A DNA stretch of 64,000 bases from Liolophura sinensis (taxonomy: Eukaryota > Mollusca > Polyplacophora > Chitonida > Chitonidae): contig NC_088301.1 of assembly GCF_032854445.1 (NCBI RefSeq), forward strand, positions 26,646,402 to 26,710,401, in the 5' to 3' direction. Each line of letters opens with the position of its first letter. Within the stretch, counting starts at the first letter, position 1. Made by a program: the position numbers and the translations under genes. The notes under the pieces were generated by a model. The model searched no databases and had not been told where the DNA came from. It worked only from the letters and a program-made list of their open reading frames with translations. Positions 51,330 to 62,843 of this stretch are shown here, piece by piece.

Positions 51330-53280
51330 CATACGCGTAACACACCTTTGTTCACTGCGCTAAAGTTTTTCTACGCAAATGTATTTGACGATTTACTTGA
51401 CACGCAGACAGATACATACATGTCTCCAAGTCTACTACGTCATTAATTCAGTGTCAAAAACCTAACAGTTTTACCATACACAAAATCAGCCGTTTCCTAG
51501 TATTGTCATATGCGCTTTACGTGATAAACGCAGGCTTCAATATACAATGAGGTATTCCTTTCATAAAAAGCCACCTGTACCACATATCAAAGTAATTCAC
51601 ATTGTCCACGTTTTGACGAATAAGTACCTAAGACAGGTAACGTAAAAAAAACTCATTACATACTGAACTATATATTTAAACAGAGCAGATCTGCCACGAC
51701 CAGACGTCATAGTTGATTGTCACTACAATCATTTTCCACCTTAACTAACTTGACCTTCGTCAGGTTCAGCCGCCAACAGTCGATGTGTTTTTCGCCTGGA
51801 ATATCGTGATGTGTTTATTGGTGTGTCAAGATTTATATAAAGGTCAATTTCTCCAAGCCAACCCAAATGGGTTAGCCGTTATTGACGGCTTGTCGTTATT
51901 TGGTGGTGTATCATTGTTCATTTACCAGTAAATTCAGGCGGTCTGAACTTGCAGTCTGTGAACCCCAGCGATCGACTGGTACAATGTAAACTGTACGTGA
52001 ATGAGAATAAATGCTATCTGGCCATTTGTATTCGGAAACTGTCAAACAAAATCTAAAATAAAATTATAATAATAGATTAAATAATAAAACTCTGTCGGCC
52101 ACCTTTAATTTTGCACATAGTTAAGTGGGTCCACTTATGATTCTGTGGTGGGAAAATTCTTGTCTGTGAAAAAAATCCTCGTTATCATTAATTACAATAT
52201 CTTATCCACTCTAACGTCTCTAAGGTTAATAATAACAGAACAACACGAGCGATGTGCGACGGTTAAAAGCTGGCAGGGTTATTTGAGAGAGAATGAACAA
52301 ATAAATGAAGAATATCTCATACACTGACTGTTTTTTCAATGATATATGGTTGTTTATTTGTTTGTGTTTTTTCAGCGTCACGCGTCTTTTTAACGAAATA
52401 AGTGTTCTATATACTGTAATATGTTTTATTTATGCCTTTTTTCCGTCACATATTTAGATCCTACTTCATACTAACGCAAATCTCTCACGTTATAACACAT
52501 GTGCGCCCCCTGAATATAGCGCCGGTGACTTTAAAGTATGGCTAAAATGTCTTCTATACAACTTAAATATATCTTACTCTTCTTGACGCATTATTTTAAA
52601 AGTGAGTACAGAAGCATTCCAACTCCCTTCGTGGAAATCCATCTTGTTTCGAATATCAAGAAGTCACCTGGCCCCGGGATCACGAAGCGATCTTACACTT
52701 AAGTCAAATATTTCAAATCACTTTAAAATTGAAGTAAAAGAATTATTCATCACTGGTACAAAGCTTTCGTCAAATATATGCACAGAATAACAAAAACCGT
52801 ACCGTTTTGGCAAATTGTAGGTAAATTGTAGGCAAAAAGTCCTCAAAGAAAGCTTTGAACCACGCCCATTTCCATGGAATTCCCTGACGTTGCGTATAAT
52901 GAATCGAGCAATTAAGATGGGGATGTTGAAATCGACTTTCTGCCATCAGCCGTCCAGGGGACTACAGCTTAGGACAATGATCGTGAAAAATGTTAAAATG
53001 TTAGGTTCGCCATTTCAAACAATTATGGAAGATGTTGTCGTCGCTATCTCAGATGTCTGGTGACGTTTCAGGCTGTATGGCCTAAGGGGAAATACTCTTC
53101 CATCAGTTTTCAGCACTTTTTAGCTACGAAGTTATCTCCCTTGACAACAATGACATACCTTTTCGTTTGCAATGGTGACTCGATTACAAGCTGCTATTTA
53201 GCTGGAATGTGTACTATGTTACCGGTTTGCCCTCTCCACATCTGATCTATACAGCTTTGACCTAAGTTACCGTAGAGGAG
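51330..53280. other. non-coding stretch
   Basis: A MITE-like end (GGGATCACGAAGCGATCTTA then CACTTAAGTCAAA) lies at 52676-52715. No gene recognised. Confidence 0.45.
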
Positions 53281-53284
53281 GGGA

Positions 53285-53510
53285 GAGAATCAAACTCTGG
53301 TCGGGTGATACGTACCTCGCTTGGCACTCAGCACTGATGACACTTCAGTGGCGGCAGCACATTGGTCACGTGGACTCGTCATGTCACAAGAAGACACATT
53401 ACATGTACACACACCTAATGACTCCTCGTCGTCATATGACTTAAAAATTGTACGATTGTAAAGTACGACGTTAAACCCCAAGCATACTTGCATACATACA
53501 TGCATACATG
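53285..53510 (+). mobile_element. SINE-B2 (variant of SINE-B), internally deleted
   Basis: It contains GAATCAAACTCTGGTCGGG, CTCGCTTGGCACTCAGCAC, CGTCGTCATATGACTTAAAA and GTACGACGTTAAACCCCAAG followed by (CATA)n. Relative to SINE-B the hairpin region is missing, and the middle (TGGCGGCAGCAC...GTCACAAGAAGACACATTAC) is specific to B2 and shared with 55605-55660. Confidence 0.75.
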
Positions 53511-53562
53511 CCTTAGAGGGAAAAGATTTCCCAGTGTTGTCCGAATGGTCAAATGAGAATAA

Positions 53563-54640
53563 AGCGTAGGGGAGACGGAGGTAAGTTGAGCCAAGGGATA
53601 AGATGAGGCATCTCTTTCATAGATATCAGGATATACAATGTAAAACAAACGGACCATATTGTCAAAAACATGCGCTAACCGTTTTTGCTCGTTGTATAGT
53701 AGAATCTGTCAACATAACGCAAAATAAACAAAATCAATTTTTTTATATTAGAAAGTGAATACCGTTACTGTTGAACAGGTATGTGTTAATTTTCTTTTGA
53801 CAAACAGACAAATAAGAGTTAGCTTGGAACTAATTTTATATCTAAGATCTTATACTTCATTCATTTGGTTTGTGAGGAAAAATCAGTTTTAGCATAACTA
53901 GTTCCGAAGAAGAAGAAAAAAGTTCTACAAAGCTATAGGTCTGGCCATGCAAACATGCAGGATAGGGTAAGATGAACTTACCCCATAGACTATTGTTGAC
54001 ATATTTTGATGCTGATATCTGCTGTTATTTGTGGAACATGTTCATACAGCTTCATTTTTATCAGTCATATAGTAGGCTTACACATATCCTAGTTAGGTAT
54101 TCCTTGAGTTTAGAAAGAAAAGGTGAGTTTAAGATCAATCCTGGTTAGTATCAGCCTAAGATAAACAAAGCGAGAAGGTGCTTATGAATGTGTATTCTTA
54201 CGGAAGCAGCTGAGCGACTGAACATGGTTTTTCTTGGTCCACAAGAAAACACTTTTTTCTAAATGATAATATTGCTCAAAATCTCCCTGTTCCCATCACA
54301 CTTGAGGAATCAAAGTTTTACTCTACTCAGATTCCCGTGTGACTTCAATATAAACTTGGTGCTCATTGTTCAATCTTTGTAAAGCTGGTGATTAGAAATC
54401 CGATTTTCTGTTGTGTTAGGTGTTTCCTTTGTAATTATTGCTTACCTGTCAGTTTGACCACGTTGAAAAATTTGCATTACAATGCTGGTCTAGTCTGACA
54501 CTGAAAGAACCAAACAGAAATAATTGCAGTTTAGTAAATGTAACAATGCTGAAATAAAACAGCTTATTTAATAATTTTTAAAGGATACTTGCTTCTTCAT
54601 ATTGCGGCTCAACTTACCTCACGCCATGGATCAACTTACG
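53563..54640. mobile_element. possible non-autonomous DNA transposon bounded by GAGGTAAGTTGAGCC inverted repeats
   Basis: GGAGGTAAGTTGAGCC near 53578 recurs in reverse complement near 54602-54617. An internal GGGTAAGATGAACTTACCCC pair lies near 53965-53984. The ~1 kb between is AT-rich with no coding frame. The inverted motif at both ends suggests terminal repeats, but exact ends and a target duplication were not found. Confidence 0.4.
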
Positions 54641-54774
54641 GGCCCATCCATGTGGTAATTCAACAGTTCACAAAGTCAACAGTTTTTATTTTGCGTCTAA
54701 TACAAAACCACATAAGTTAACTTTAACATATAATGCCCTACACATGCATTGAGAAATGTGACTTAAATCAACAT

Positions 54775-54922
54775 ACCGTACGTGGGAAGGTCTGTCAACA
54801 ACCTGCAGATGGTCGTGGGTTTCCTCCGGGTTCCGCTCAGTTTTCTCCCACCATAATGCTGGCCGTAGCCGTACAAGTGAAATATTCTTGAGTATGGCGT
54901 AAAACACCAATCAAATAAATAA
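54775..54922 (+). mobile_element. SINE-A, 5'-truncated (arm 2 of the inverted composite)
   Basis: Core (CCACCATAATGCTGGCCGTA) and tail. With the following 66-bp spacer and next SINE-A it mirrors 20273-20475 in inverted orientation. Confidence 0.82.
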
Positions 54923-54988
54923 ATCAAATAAATCAACATAGTTTGTATTTGATAAACGGAATATTGTGTATTTCTTATTACATTTTGT

Positions 54989-55139
54989 CGTAAGTGGGAA
55001 GCTGTGTCAGCAACCTGCGGATGGTCGTCGGTTTCTCCCGGGCTCTACCCGGTTTCCTCCCACCATAATGCTGGCCGCCGTCGTATAAGTGAAATATTCT
55101 TGAGTACGACGTAAAACACCAATCAAATAACTAAATAAA
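54989..55139 (+). mobile_element. SINE-A, 5'-truncated, same insertion as 20120-20259
   Basis: Flanked by TATTACATTTTGT (54976-54988) and TATTACATTCTGT (55140-55152), the reverse complement of the duplication around 20120-20259, with one change. The spacer on its left also matches 20273-20316. Confidence 0.88.
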
Positions 55140-55152
55140 TATTACATTCTGT

Positions 55153-55330
55153 AAAAAAAAAAGGGGGGGCTTTATCTTACCCCGGTCTCGCCTAGAACAG
55201 TCTACAACGGTACTTCTGAACTTTATCAGGGATCAAACCTCCGTACATGGGGCTATACAAAGACATTGAAAAAATGGTACCTGTTGCTGCCACGCTTGGC
55301 ACTCAGCTCTGAAACGTTGGAGCAAGAAAA
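55153..55330 (+). mobile_element. SINE-B2 left half with its flank
   Basis: GGGATCAAACCTCCGTACAT, AAAGACATTGAAAAAATGG and CACGCTTGGCACTCAGC correspond to the head and hairpin region of SINE-B. The element is interrupted at about 55330 and resumes near 55542. Its first 135 bp match the inverse of 19962-20106. Confidence 0.65.
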
Positions 55331-55541
55331 CATGTGGATGATTCTACAAAGCCATCTCTGACTTAAGTCAAAATCTAAAACCTCTTCACAGCACTTAGTT
55401 TTTTATATGGAAGTTGAAGTTTGGACACATTTGTCTAAAATTGAAGAGGTGAGCAACGTTTTAGTTTCCAAAGCAGAAATATGAACTTTAAGATCGGGTT
55501 TCAAATTTTGAAGTCAGAAATAGCTTTGGGAAGTCGGCCAC
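55331..55541. mobile_element. MITE-like element inserted inside SINE-B2
   Basis: The left end TTCTACAAAGCCATCTCTGA then CTTAAGTCAAAATCTAAAACC and the reversed right end TTCCCAAAGCTATTTCTGAC then TTCAAAATTTGAAACC form imperfect ~40-bp inverted repeats. Related ends occur at 32775-32825 and 52670-52715. It splits one SINE-B2 copy into two parts. Confidence 0.6.
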
Positions 55542-55770
55542 GGGACTGGTTGGCCCCGTGTCAATATAATGTAATTAGATGGGGTGTCATGTCTGATATC
55601 TTCGATCGGCATGATACCACAGTGGTAGCAGCACTTAGGCGGCATGGACTCGCCCCGCCACAAGAAGACACAGGACGGTCTACGTACGCAAACCCAATAG
55701 CTCCTCGTCGTAATATGACGATCAAATTGTTGACAACGACGTAAAATACAAAGCATACATACATATACAA
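55542..55770 (+). mobile_element. SINE-B2 right half
   Basis: It resumes with GGACTGGTTGGCCCCGTGTC, passes the CCACAAGAAGACACA block and ends ACGACGTAAAATACAAAGC followed by (CATA)n. Confidence 0.7.
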
Positions 55771-55779
55771 CTTCTTTGG

Positions 55780-56940
55780 TTATAAATCGTTTTTCCAAGC
55801 GATTGTGAACACTTATTGTAAACTATATTCCAATTTTTTTGCGACCTACTGTAAACTCATCTCCTATAAGAATGCATTTTGTCATGGGTTTTAACTGAAA
55901 TGGCGTCGTTAACTGATACGATTTCGAGAAGAAATACTATCAAAAAAGTCTTTTTTTCGGATCTGATGACCCAAACATTTCAAAGCTGTGCTCTACAAAA
56001 ACGTTTCCTTTAATCCTATGGTAATTATGGCCTCATGTCAGCTACTTATTCTTGAATAATAAAAACCACAGCCTATTTATGTCTACTATAGTAGATTTCC
56101 GTTGCTCATTTTTCCGATCATTGTCTATTGTTCACCTTTTCCCCGCACAATGGCGGCCAGTGTCCAAGGTGAATTGACCATTGGTCTCTCGTTGCAATGC
56201 ATGACAAATTTACATTAAAAGTTTGTCTGAAGGGAGTCTTGTTCGTTGTTCATTATGAGTTTATTTTTCCTTTGTTCATTGTTCCGCAGTCCGATTTCAT
56301 ACATGATCCCGATGGCACAGCTGTTCGATATTTAAATGACAAGCAGGGAGAAAAAATGTTAGAGGATTGTCAAAGCCACATGTTGCAAAAAAACGGCATA
56401 CTAAACTATGAGCGTCCTTGACCCTTTCCCAAAGTCTGTCGCAAATTATCGCAAGTGCGTGTATGTTATATATATATAGATACATATTTGGTCTCCTATC
56501 TCCATTAGAACATCTTCATCATCAGCTGGGTACACCCCATCTTCGTTCTACCATCACATCGGTCTTTCATCACGGCGATTCCCTCCAGCCATCCCCGATG
56601 AAGTAGTTTATCACTACATCGAACCAGTCCTTTACTTCTATCTCTGCCTGAGCAACGGCAGCTGTCTCCTTGTTTAAATACGAACGAGTCCAGACTGATA
56701 TGTGTGATTGTATCACTGCCCCGTCCGTAACAAGCGAATTGGTGAGTTTTTGTGGCCATAAGTAAAACATTTATGCATGTATGAGGAGTATGATTAGCGA
56801 CTTGATGTGCGTGTGTCACTTGTCAACAAGCAGTTTGCGTGCCCAGCACTCGGGCTGCCGCCATCTCTGAACGTGATCGAATTTGGCTGTCATTGTCGTC
56901 GGTAATGAGGTAGGTCTGGGAGGTTTATTGTTTTAAAAAT
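55780..56940. other. non-coding stretch with one weak exon-like segment
   Basis: A pyrimidine-rich acceptor ending TTGTTCCGCAG at 56289 is followed by 43 open codons to a TGA at 56421 (start SDFIHDPDGTAVRYLNDKQG). It could be a terminal exon, but no family is recognised and no AATAAA lies close by. Confidence 0.3.
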
Positions 56941-56945
56941 CCAAA

Positions 56946-57180
56946 AATGTATTTATTTGATTGGCGTTTAATGTCATTTTGAAGATTTTTTGACTCATTT
57001 GATGGCTGTCAGTTTTATGTGTGGAGGGCGGAGTACCTGGGGTAAACCACCAAGCTACTGACAAATTTCCCGCGCATCTCACCATATTGGTGAAAAAGTG
57101 GAGGTTTTGAAAGGACGTTAGGCTGCGAAAACTGCCACACGTACGACTGCTTTTTGTCACGATGACCTTACGATCGGTGA
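56946..57180 (-). mobile_element. old SINE-A relative
   Basis: ATTTATTTGATTGGCGTTTA at the tail and GGCTGTCAGTTTTATGTGTG, GGAGTACCTGGGGTAAACCA in the core resemble SINE-A with a different core sequence. It probably belongs to a separate subfamily. Confidence 0.5.
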
Positions 57181-57310
57181 CAGCAAGGGAATATCCAAAT
57201 TGAGTCCTGATGGCAATAAGAGATTGGCGCCACTCGTGTGGCCGTGAGTGAAGTATATAAATGTTCGTTGAAAGCCCCTTATCTTCACAAATATGGTTTG
57301 TATATGTTTA

Positions 57311-57425
57311 GGTGGGAAAGTTCGTCACTAACTTGCCAAAGTTTGGTAGTTTTCTCCGCTCATCAATAAAGCTGACAGCCATAGTATAAGTGAAGCATTC
57401 CTGAGTATTGATACAGCGAAAATCG
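57311..57425 (+). mobile_element. old SINE-A relative
   Basis: GGTGGGAAAGTTCGTCACTA, GACAGCCATAGTATAAGTGA and CTGAGTATTGATACAGCGAA align loosely with the SINE-A relative at 56946-57180 in the opposite orientation. Confidence 0.4.
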
Positions 57426-57905
57426 AAATTAATCTGTAACTTCGTGTCATCGTGATGCCACATAGCACATTTTTAATTCCATGTGACGAACCATTAGAAA
57501 AAACCCAGCAAACATGACATTACAGTCTGTATTTTCCTGGCAAATACACTAAACGGCCTGAAAATCGAACTTCTTCTGTAACAGGTCATGGAGAAACGTG
57601 TTGTCGTATTGAATTGAATTGTTAGAGTTCTGCGCTATTCCTTTCATTGTCAGCGAAATTATTACCATTTTGTTCGGTTATGACAGCTTTACTGCCTTAT
57701 GTCCTTGCTGTTTATTTTGAATTGAGATTTCGTACACGGCTTCACCGAGACAAGTTACAGAAGTTCGAGTTCTGGGTAGTTTCGCTCATTCTCAACAAAA
57801 TATGTCGGTTTTTTGTTTTTTTTTTATGAACTTTAACGTACCTTATTCTGACGGCTGCAACAAGTATGTGATGTGTATTGAAATACTTCCACATTGCTAG
57901 TTTAT

Positions 57906-58122
57906 ATATTTATTTATTTGATATGTTATACACCATTCACAAGAATATTTTCGCTTACACGACAACTACCAGCATTATGGTATAGCAGGAAACCGGACAG
58001 GACCAGGGCAAACCCATGATCATTTGCAGGTTTCTGCCATCCTCCCCAAGTACATGTGGTCGTGGAGAGGAAGAACTGGACTTGAGTTCAACCTGACCGT
58101 ATATTGGTAAGAGGCCTCTGGT
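57906..58122 (-). mobile_element. SINE-A, long but diverged
   Basis: Tail, core (CCAGCATTATGGTATAGCAG), GGAGAGGAAGAACTGGACTT and part of the head (TTGGTAAGAGGCCTCTGG) are recognisable on plus. Confidence 0.75.
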
Positions 58123-58129
58123 TTAATTT

Positions 58130-58820
58130 TACGACCCCCTGGAAGGGAGCGTATATATTTCTGTGATATTTCCGTTTCCTGCATATGTGTCAGAAGTCAG
58201 TCTGCAGCCATTGCAGCTGAGATTTAAGCACTGTGTACTTTCAATGCATATCGATTGGCACACACCTATATCAACATTATTTCAATATGGGAGGTCCTTC
58301 TTGTGCAAAAAAAAATTCAAGACCAATTAAGCTGTGTAGCGTGATGCTCAAATAGAACAGAGGAATTTGGATCGCCATAGCGCAAGAAAAGGTACTCAAC
58401 AACATCCAGACACAGAAATGATTGCCTATGGTTAAACTGAATACCAACAAAAATCTTCTGCCTGTAAGCTGCTCATTAGCGGTAGTACTCATTAATTACA
58501 AAATCTCCAGGTATAAAGGAGAGCTGGTTTCGAACACAAGACCACATGTGTGAAGGATGAATGGCCAGGGCGCCGTTCCACATGGCGATATATTGTATAC
58601 GCTAAGCTGATTGTAACTGTGACATGTCGTCAGCCAGGTGATTAGTGTCACGTGTCCTTTCTTTTTAATAAAGCAATTGCAGTCTGTGTAAAATTATGGA
58701 CTAAGTGACCTGCATTTCAGTGGTATCATCTGTCTAATTGATGACAACTATTATGCGACTGCCAGAGTTAACACCAATTTAAGAATTTGACGTCATGTAT
58801 ATATACGTATATTTACGTAC

Positions 58821-58855
<35 letters not shown>

Positions 58856-59550
58856 CTCGACAAAGTTTACACAACTCGTGTGTAAATGTATTAGCTTGGA
58901 TTCTAGAAAAAATATCGCTGTAGGCCCCTTGATTTTACGTAATTTACATGTCAACCTGTGGTTTTTAAAGCAGTAAATTGTACGTTTACTTGAACAGAAA
59001 TTGCCTATGACATGTTAACCAGAAGATCTGGTGATCATAACATAAAGGGTACAAATACTTAAATGTATATAATTATACATAAAATATATGTATACTAGTA
59101 ATTGTTTTACATTGAAAAATGAATTGAAAATATTTTCCCTAATTATGCTTTTAGATTGATTTTTTTATTTTATAGATAGTGTTTTTCTTACATTTTCGTT
59201 TTGAATTCATATGAATAGGATGGCATCCCAATGTAAGCGATTAAACTAGACAGTTTCACACCCAGGGAGTAATTGTTCAATAATGTATTAAAACTTAAGC
59301 TCGGAATTAACTTTGTCTCAGGATGATACTGGTATTAAGAATTAAGCCTGGCTTATAGTTAATACACTTTTGATCAACTGGGTCTTGGTACCTAGTGAAG
59401 GATGATGGCTTACTCTGAGCAGTGAAGGACACTCTGGTTTCCTCTACTTACAAAGAATAGTATAGATAAAAAATATTACTTTTAACTGACAAAAAAATAT
59501 AATAAGTGAATGCATTTATCACAGCAAATCAACAATACAGCACACATTCA
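58130..59550. other. AT-rich non-coding stretch
   Basis: It holds the (AT)n tract at 58823-58851. No gene recognised. Confidence 0.5.
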
Positions 59551-59557
59551 ATATATA

Positions 59558-59805
59558 TTTTATTTATTTATTTGATTGCTGTTTTACGCAGTACTCAAGA
59601 ATATATCACTTATACGACGGTGGCCACAGTTATATATGATAGGAAGGGACAAAAACCAGGGAAAACCCTGGATCATCCGCATGTTGCTGGTAGATTTTAA
59701 CTCCCACCTACGACCGGAGAGGAAGCCATCATAAGCTGGACTTGAACGCACAGCGACCGTATTGATGAGAGGCCCTTGAGGTTTTGTTCTACGCTAGCCC
59801 GCTAA
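59558..59805 (-). mobile_element. SINE-A, near full length
   Basis: All blocks from tail to head are present: TTTATTTATTTGATTGCTGT, CGACCGGAGAGGAAGCCATC, CACAGCGACCGTATTGATGA and TACGCTAGCCCGCTAA on plus. Confidence 0.82.
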
Positions 59806-60483
59806 TTAATATAGGAGTAGGAGGCCTCACACTTTCAATGCAGAATACATACCGTCCCGACTTAAATGGAAGATGACATTCTAGGAACATTTACAAGCGA
59901 CATATGGCAAAACGTTTTGCTATTTATACATTTCAAGGTTAACGGGTACCATTTCATAACTATCTTTTGCTATAGAATCATTTACAGTTATCTCCAAATG
60001 ATTTAATTATAGAAGGCACCCCGGGAAGTCTAATCTCCACCCCAGTAAAATACAGGCCTATACAAACTGGGACAATAGTCCTGTATCTTGATATATACTG
60101 AAGAATCGTTAAAAATGTCCCTACATGCGGATTATCAGGAAAATTTAACAGATTGGTCCTTAGCTTAATGAAAAGCTATTAATCGAAATATGTCGACTGA
60201 CTACTCGTTTCTGTAAAGTGGTTGGCTGAAACTGAAGATCTCTGCCATTGCCAAATCTCCAATCACAGTCAAAGGGACAATACTCTGTATTTGTTCCGTC
60301 TCTCACGGTGGCGAAAAATTGTTTAAAAACGATTCATGGGTACGGATTAAGATATCAGTGTGTCTGGCAAAGACGTGCGGAGCGCAAAGTTGTAAAGCTG
60401 CTGACAAACATGGGACTGTCACACTGCTGAAGAATCATTTAAAAATGTCCCGGTTCCAAATCCAGATCACTACGAAAATTTAA

Positions 60484-60639
60484 TATTTATTTGACTGGTG
60501 TTTTACGACGTACTCAAGAATATTTCACTTATACGACGGGGGCCAGCATTATGGTGGGAGGATACCAGGCAGAGCCCGGTGGAAACCCACGATCATCAGC
60601 AGGTTGCTGGCAGACTTTACCATGTACGTACGACCACAC
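60484..60639 (-). mobile_element. SINE-A, 5'-truncated, inserted in a locally duplicated sequence
   Basis: Tail and core on minus, flanked by TTTAA on each side (60479-60483 and 60640-60644). The flanks GAAAATTTAA and TTTAACAGATTGG are contiguous in the related sequence at 60138-60156, which is therefore the unoccupied form of the site. Confidence 0.85.
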
Positions 60640-61279
60640 TTTAACAGATTGGCACATGTAGGGTCATGGCCAAGCCATGCACCAGGTTTCATCCGAATTT
60701 AAATAACCGTAACGTTTCTGTAAAGACCGGTATACAAACGGACAGACAGGCATGCAGACATATTAACGCCGTCAAAAACATAACCTCCTTTGGCACACCA
60801 TTAACTCTTGGAAAGTAATATCTTCCATTGCAAGGATTTCTATCCGGTTACAAATAGAGTGATTGGAAAACAGTGCTGGTCCTTGTGTGTTGGGGATGGT
60901 GGAGGGGGGGAGGGGGTAGCGGGGGCGTGCACGTTGACACCTTTTAAGAAATAAAACTCTAAATGAAGTAAAATGACAAGTGGCTTGATTTCTCCTGTAA
61001 TACGTTCGTGTGGTCATTTGTCAACTATCACCCTGTCCGTCACTATAGTGTATGCAACAATACCGTGTATACAGAATATACTCTGGTTTTACTCTCTATG
61101 CTGTATCACTCCCAGTCTTTTGCATTTTGTTATACACGAGTATCACCAAATATTGTATTTTATACAATAATTTTTAGAAAATTGCAAGGATGGACGTGGT
61201 TGCGGGCGATTTAGTAGGAAATACCAACTATTTCAAAACCAGTCCGGAAAAACTGCATTTGAAGTCTCGGTATCATCGT

Positions 61280-61350
61280 TACTGGGCTACTAACGTCACC
61301 ATCGTCGTATAAATGGAATATTCTTGAATAAGGCGTAAAACAGCGATCAG
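61280..61350 (+). mobile_element. SINE-A tail fragment
   Basis: CATCGTCGTATAAATGGAAT then ATTCTTGAATAAGGCGTAAAACAG corresponds to the end of SINE-A. The (AATA)n run is lost. Confidence 0.6.
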
Positions 61351-61467
61351 ACGAAAAATGAAAGTTAACTTGAAGATGGCAATAATTAATTCAAACGCAG
61401 GACTTAGATGATCAAAGGGAAAGACAGCAAATTTATAACCTGACTTGTTTATTGGAAATGGGGTGGA

Positions 61468-61552
61468 AACAGAGTGAGACCTAAACAGAGTAAGACCTAA
61501 AAAAGTGAGACCTAAACAGAATGAGACCTAAACAAAGTGAGACCTCAACAGT
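61468..61552. repeat. ~16-bp tandem repeat (GTGAGACCTAAACAGA)
   Basis: Five copies with 1-2 changes each, lengths 15-16 bp. Confidence 0.88.
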
Positions 61553-61862
61553 CATAACCATTTTTCTCATGTGCTTGGTAATGCAATAAATCAATTTTAA
61601 TCCAGAGTTTTTATGTGGCCATGAGATGCGCCATGTTACACCAACCGAAAGAAAAAAAAAATGATGTCGCGACACTCGTAGGGCACATCAATAAAGCAAT
61701 AAGCTTTTCTCCTTTATAGGTCTTTGAAAAAAAAACTATGACGACAATGTATAGCAGATGCCTTTCTGCCTAGGGATTAAATGCCCAAGGCAACTTCATG
61801 TATGTAGGTTCGTTGAAGATCGCGTGTCTTCCGCCATTATGGTGTGCATATCTGCACGTGCC

Positions 61863-61997
61863 ACGTGGAAAAGTTTCTCAGTAACTTGGCAAAGGTTAGG
61901 GGTTTATCCCGAGCACTCCATTTTGATTAAAACTGCATGACCGCCATTGTACCCTATAGCTAAAAATTCTTGAGCAGCACGTGTTAAACACCATCAG
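61863..61997 (+). mobile_element. old SINE-A relative
   Basis: CACGTGGAAAAGTTTCTCAG, ATGACCGCCATTGTACCCTA and TTCTTGAGCAGCACGTGTTA then AACACCATCA follow the order of SINE-A core and tail with heavy divergence. Confidence 0.45.
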
Positions 61998-62514
61998 TTT
62001 TGAACCGACTAGTAAAATGAGAGATTGCGCTATTCGAATTTGAAAAAAAAAAAACAATAGGTTTTAGGCTTTACCATTATTGGAGTATAAACGGTATTAC
62101 CATGTAAAACGTTTGGGTGGCCATTTCAACAAAAGCATACAATACGGCCGCACCTCTGCTAGGATGCATTTTGGATCGAAGGAAACCACGTAAAAGGCAA
62201 CCTTATCAGATTGCTGGCATACATTGAATGGAATATAATAGATGGAAAGCAAAAGAACCGGTATGTAGGCCTTACCGTAAAAAGTTATGTGTATTCCTGT
62301 GATAGTATATTGATTAATTATCTCGAACGTTATATATAAAGATTACATATGTACGTAGTATACCTATACCTTTATGCGTAACATGCGCGTATATAACGCT
62401 ACATGCATCATTACATGAGATGTCTGACAAACCCTGCCTTCCACTAAATAACGTGTTCAAGGAGAGGGTATTCTTTCTCGCATCCTAAGAGTTGTCCTTA
62501 GAAACTGAACTTCC

Positions 62515-62843
62515 CTGGTCAATCCTTGGTCGGGTCACACCTAAAACATTAAAAGAGATGGTTGTAGCTTTCTCGTTTGGCGTTCAGCATTAAAGGGATA
62601 GTGCAACGACTGGTTGACCCGTATCAGTATAACGGCTCGGGCGGGGAATCTTACTTGCCTTCGGTAAGTCGTCTCAGTAAAGCAGCACTAGATAAAGGCG
62701 TGGTGGAAATCCGTCCTGCAACAAGGAGGCACATATACATGCACTATAAGGTATCCTTCTTCGTCATATGCTGAAAACTTGTTAAGGAGGCCTACGACGT
62801 TAAACCCCTAGCACTCACTCACTCACTTACTTACTTACTCACT
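62515..62843 (+). mobile_element. SINE-B, lacking the A-box end
   Basis: It matches SINE-B from CTTGGTCGGGTCACACC through GACCCGTATCAGTATAACGG to the tail CTACGACGTTAAACCCCTAG and a long (CACT/TACT)n run. It ends about 575 bp upstream of the transporter ATG. Confidence 0.85.

Noticed and set aside
54430-54500. Minus-strand exon with perfect-looking splice sites (TTCTTTCAG ... GACAG|GTAAGC)
   Set aside because: All three frames contain stops before the donor.
54775-55288. Interpreting the two 0.5-kb inverted blocks as ends of one 35-kb transposon
   Set aside because: The block edges fall inside dispersed SINEs, there is no target duplication outside, and no transposase lies between. A duplicated composite of repeats explains it more simply.
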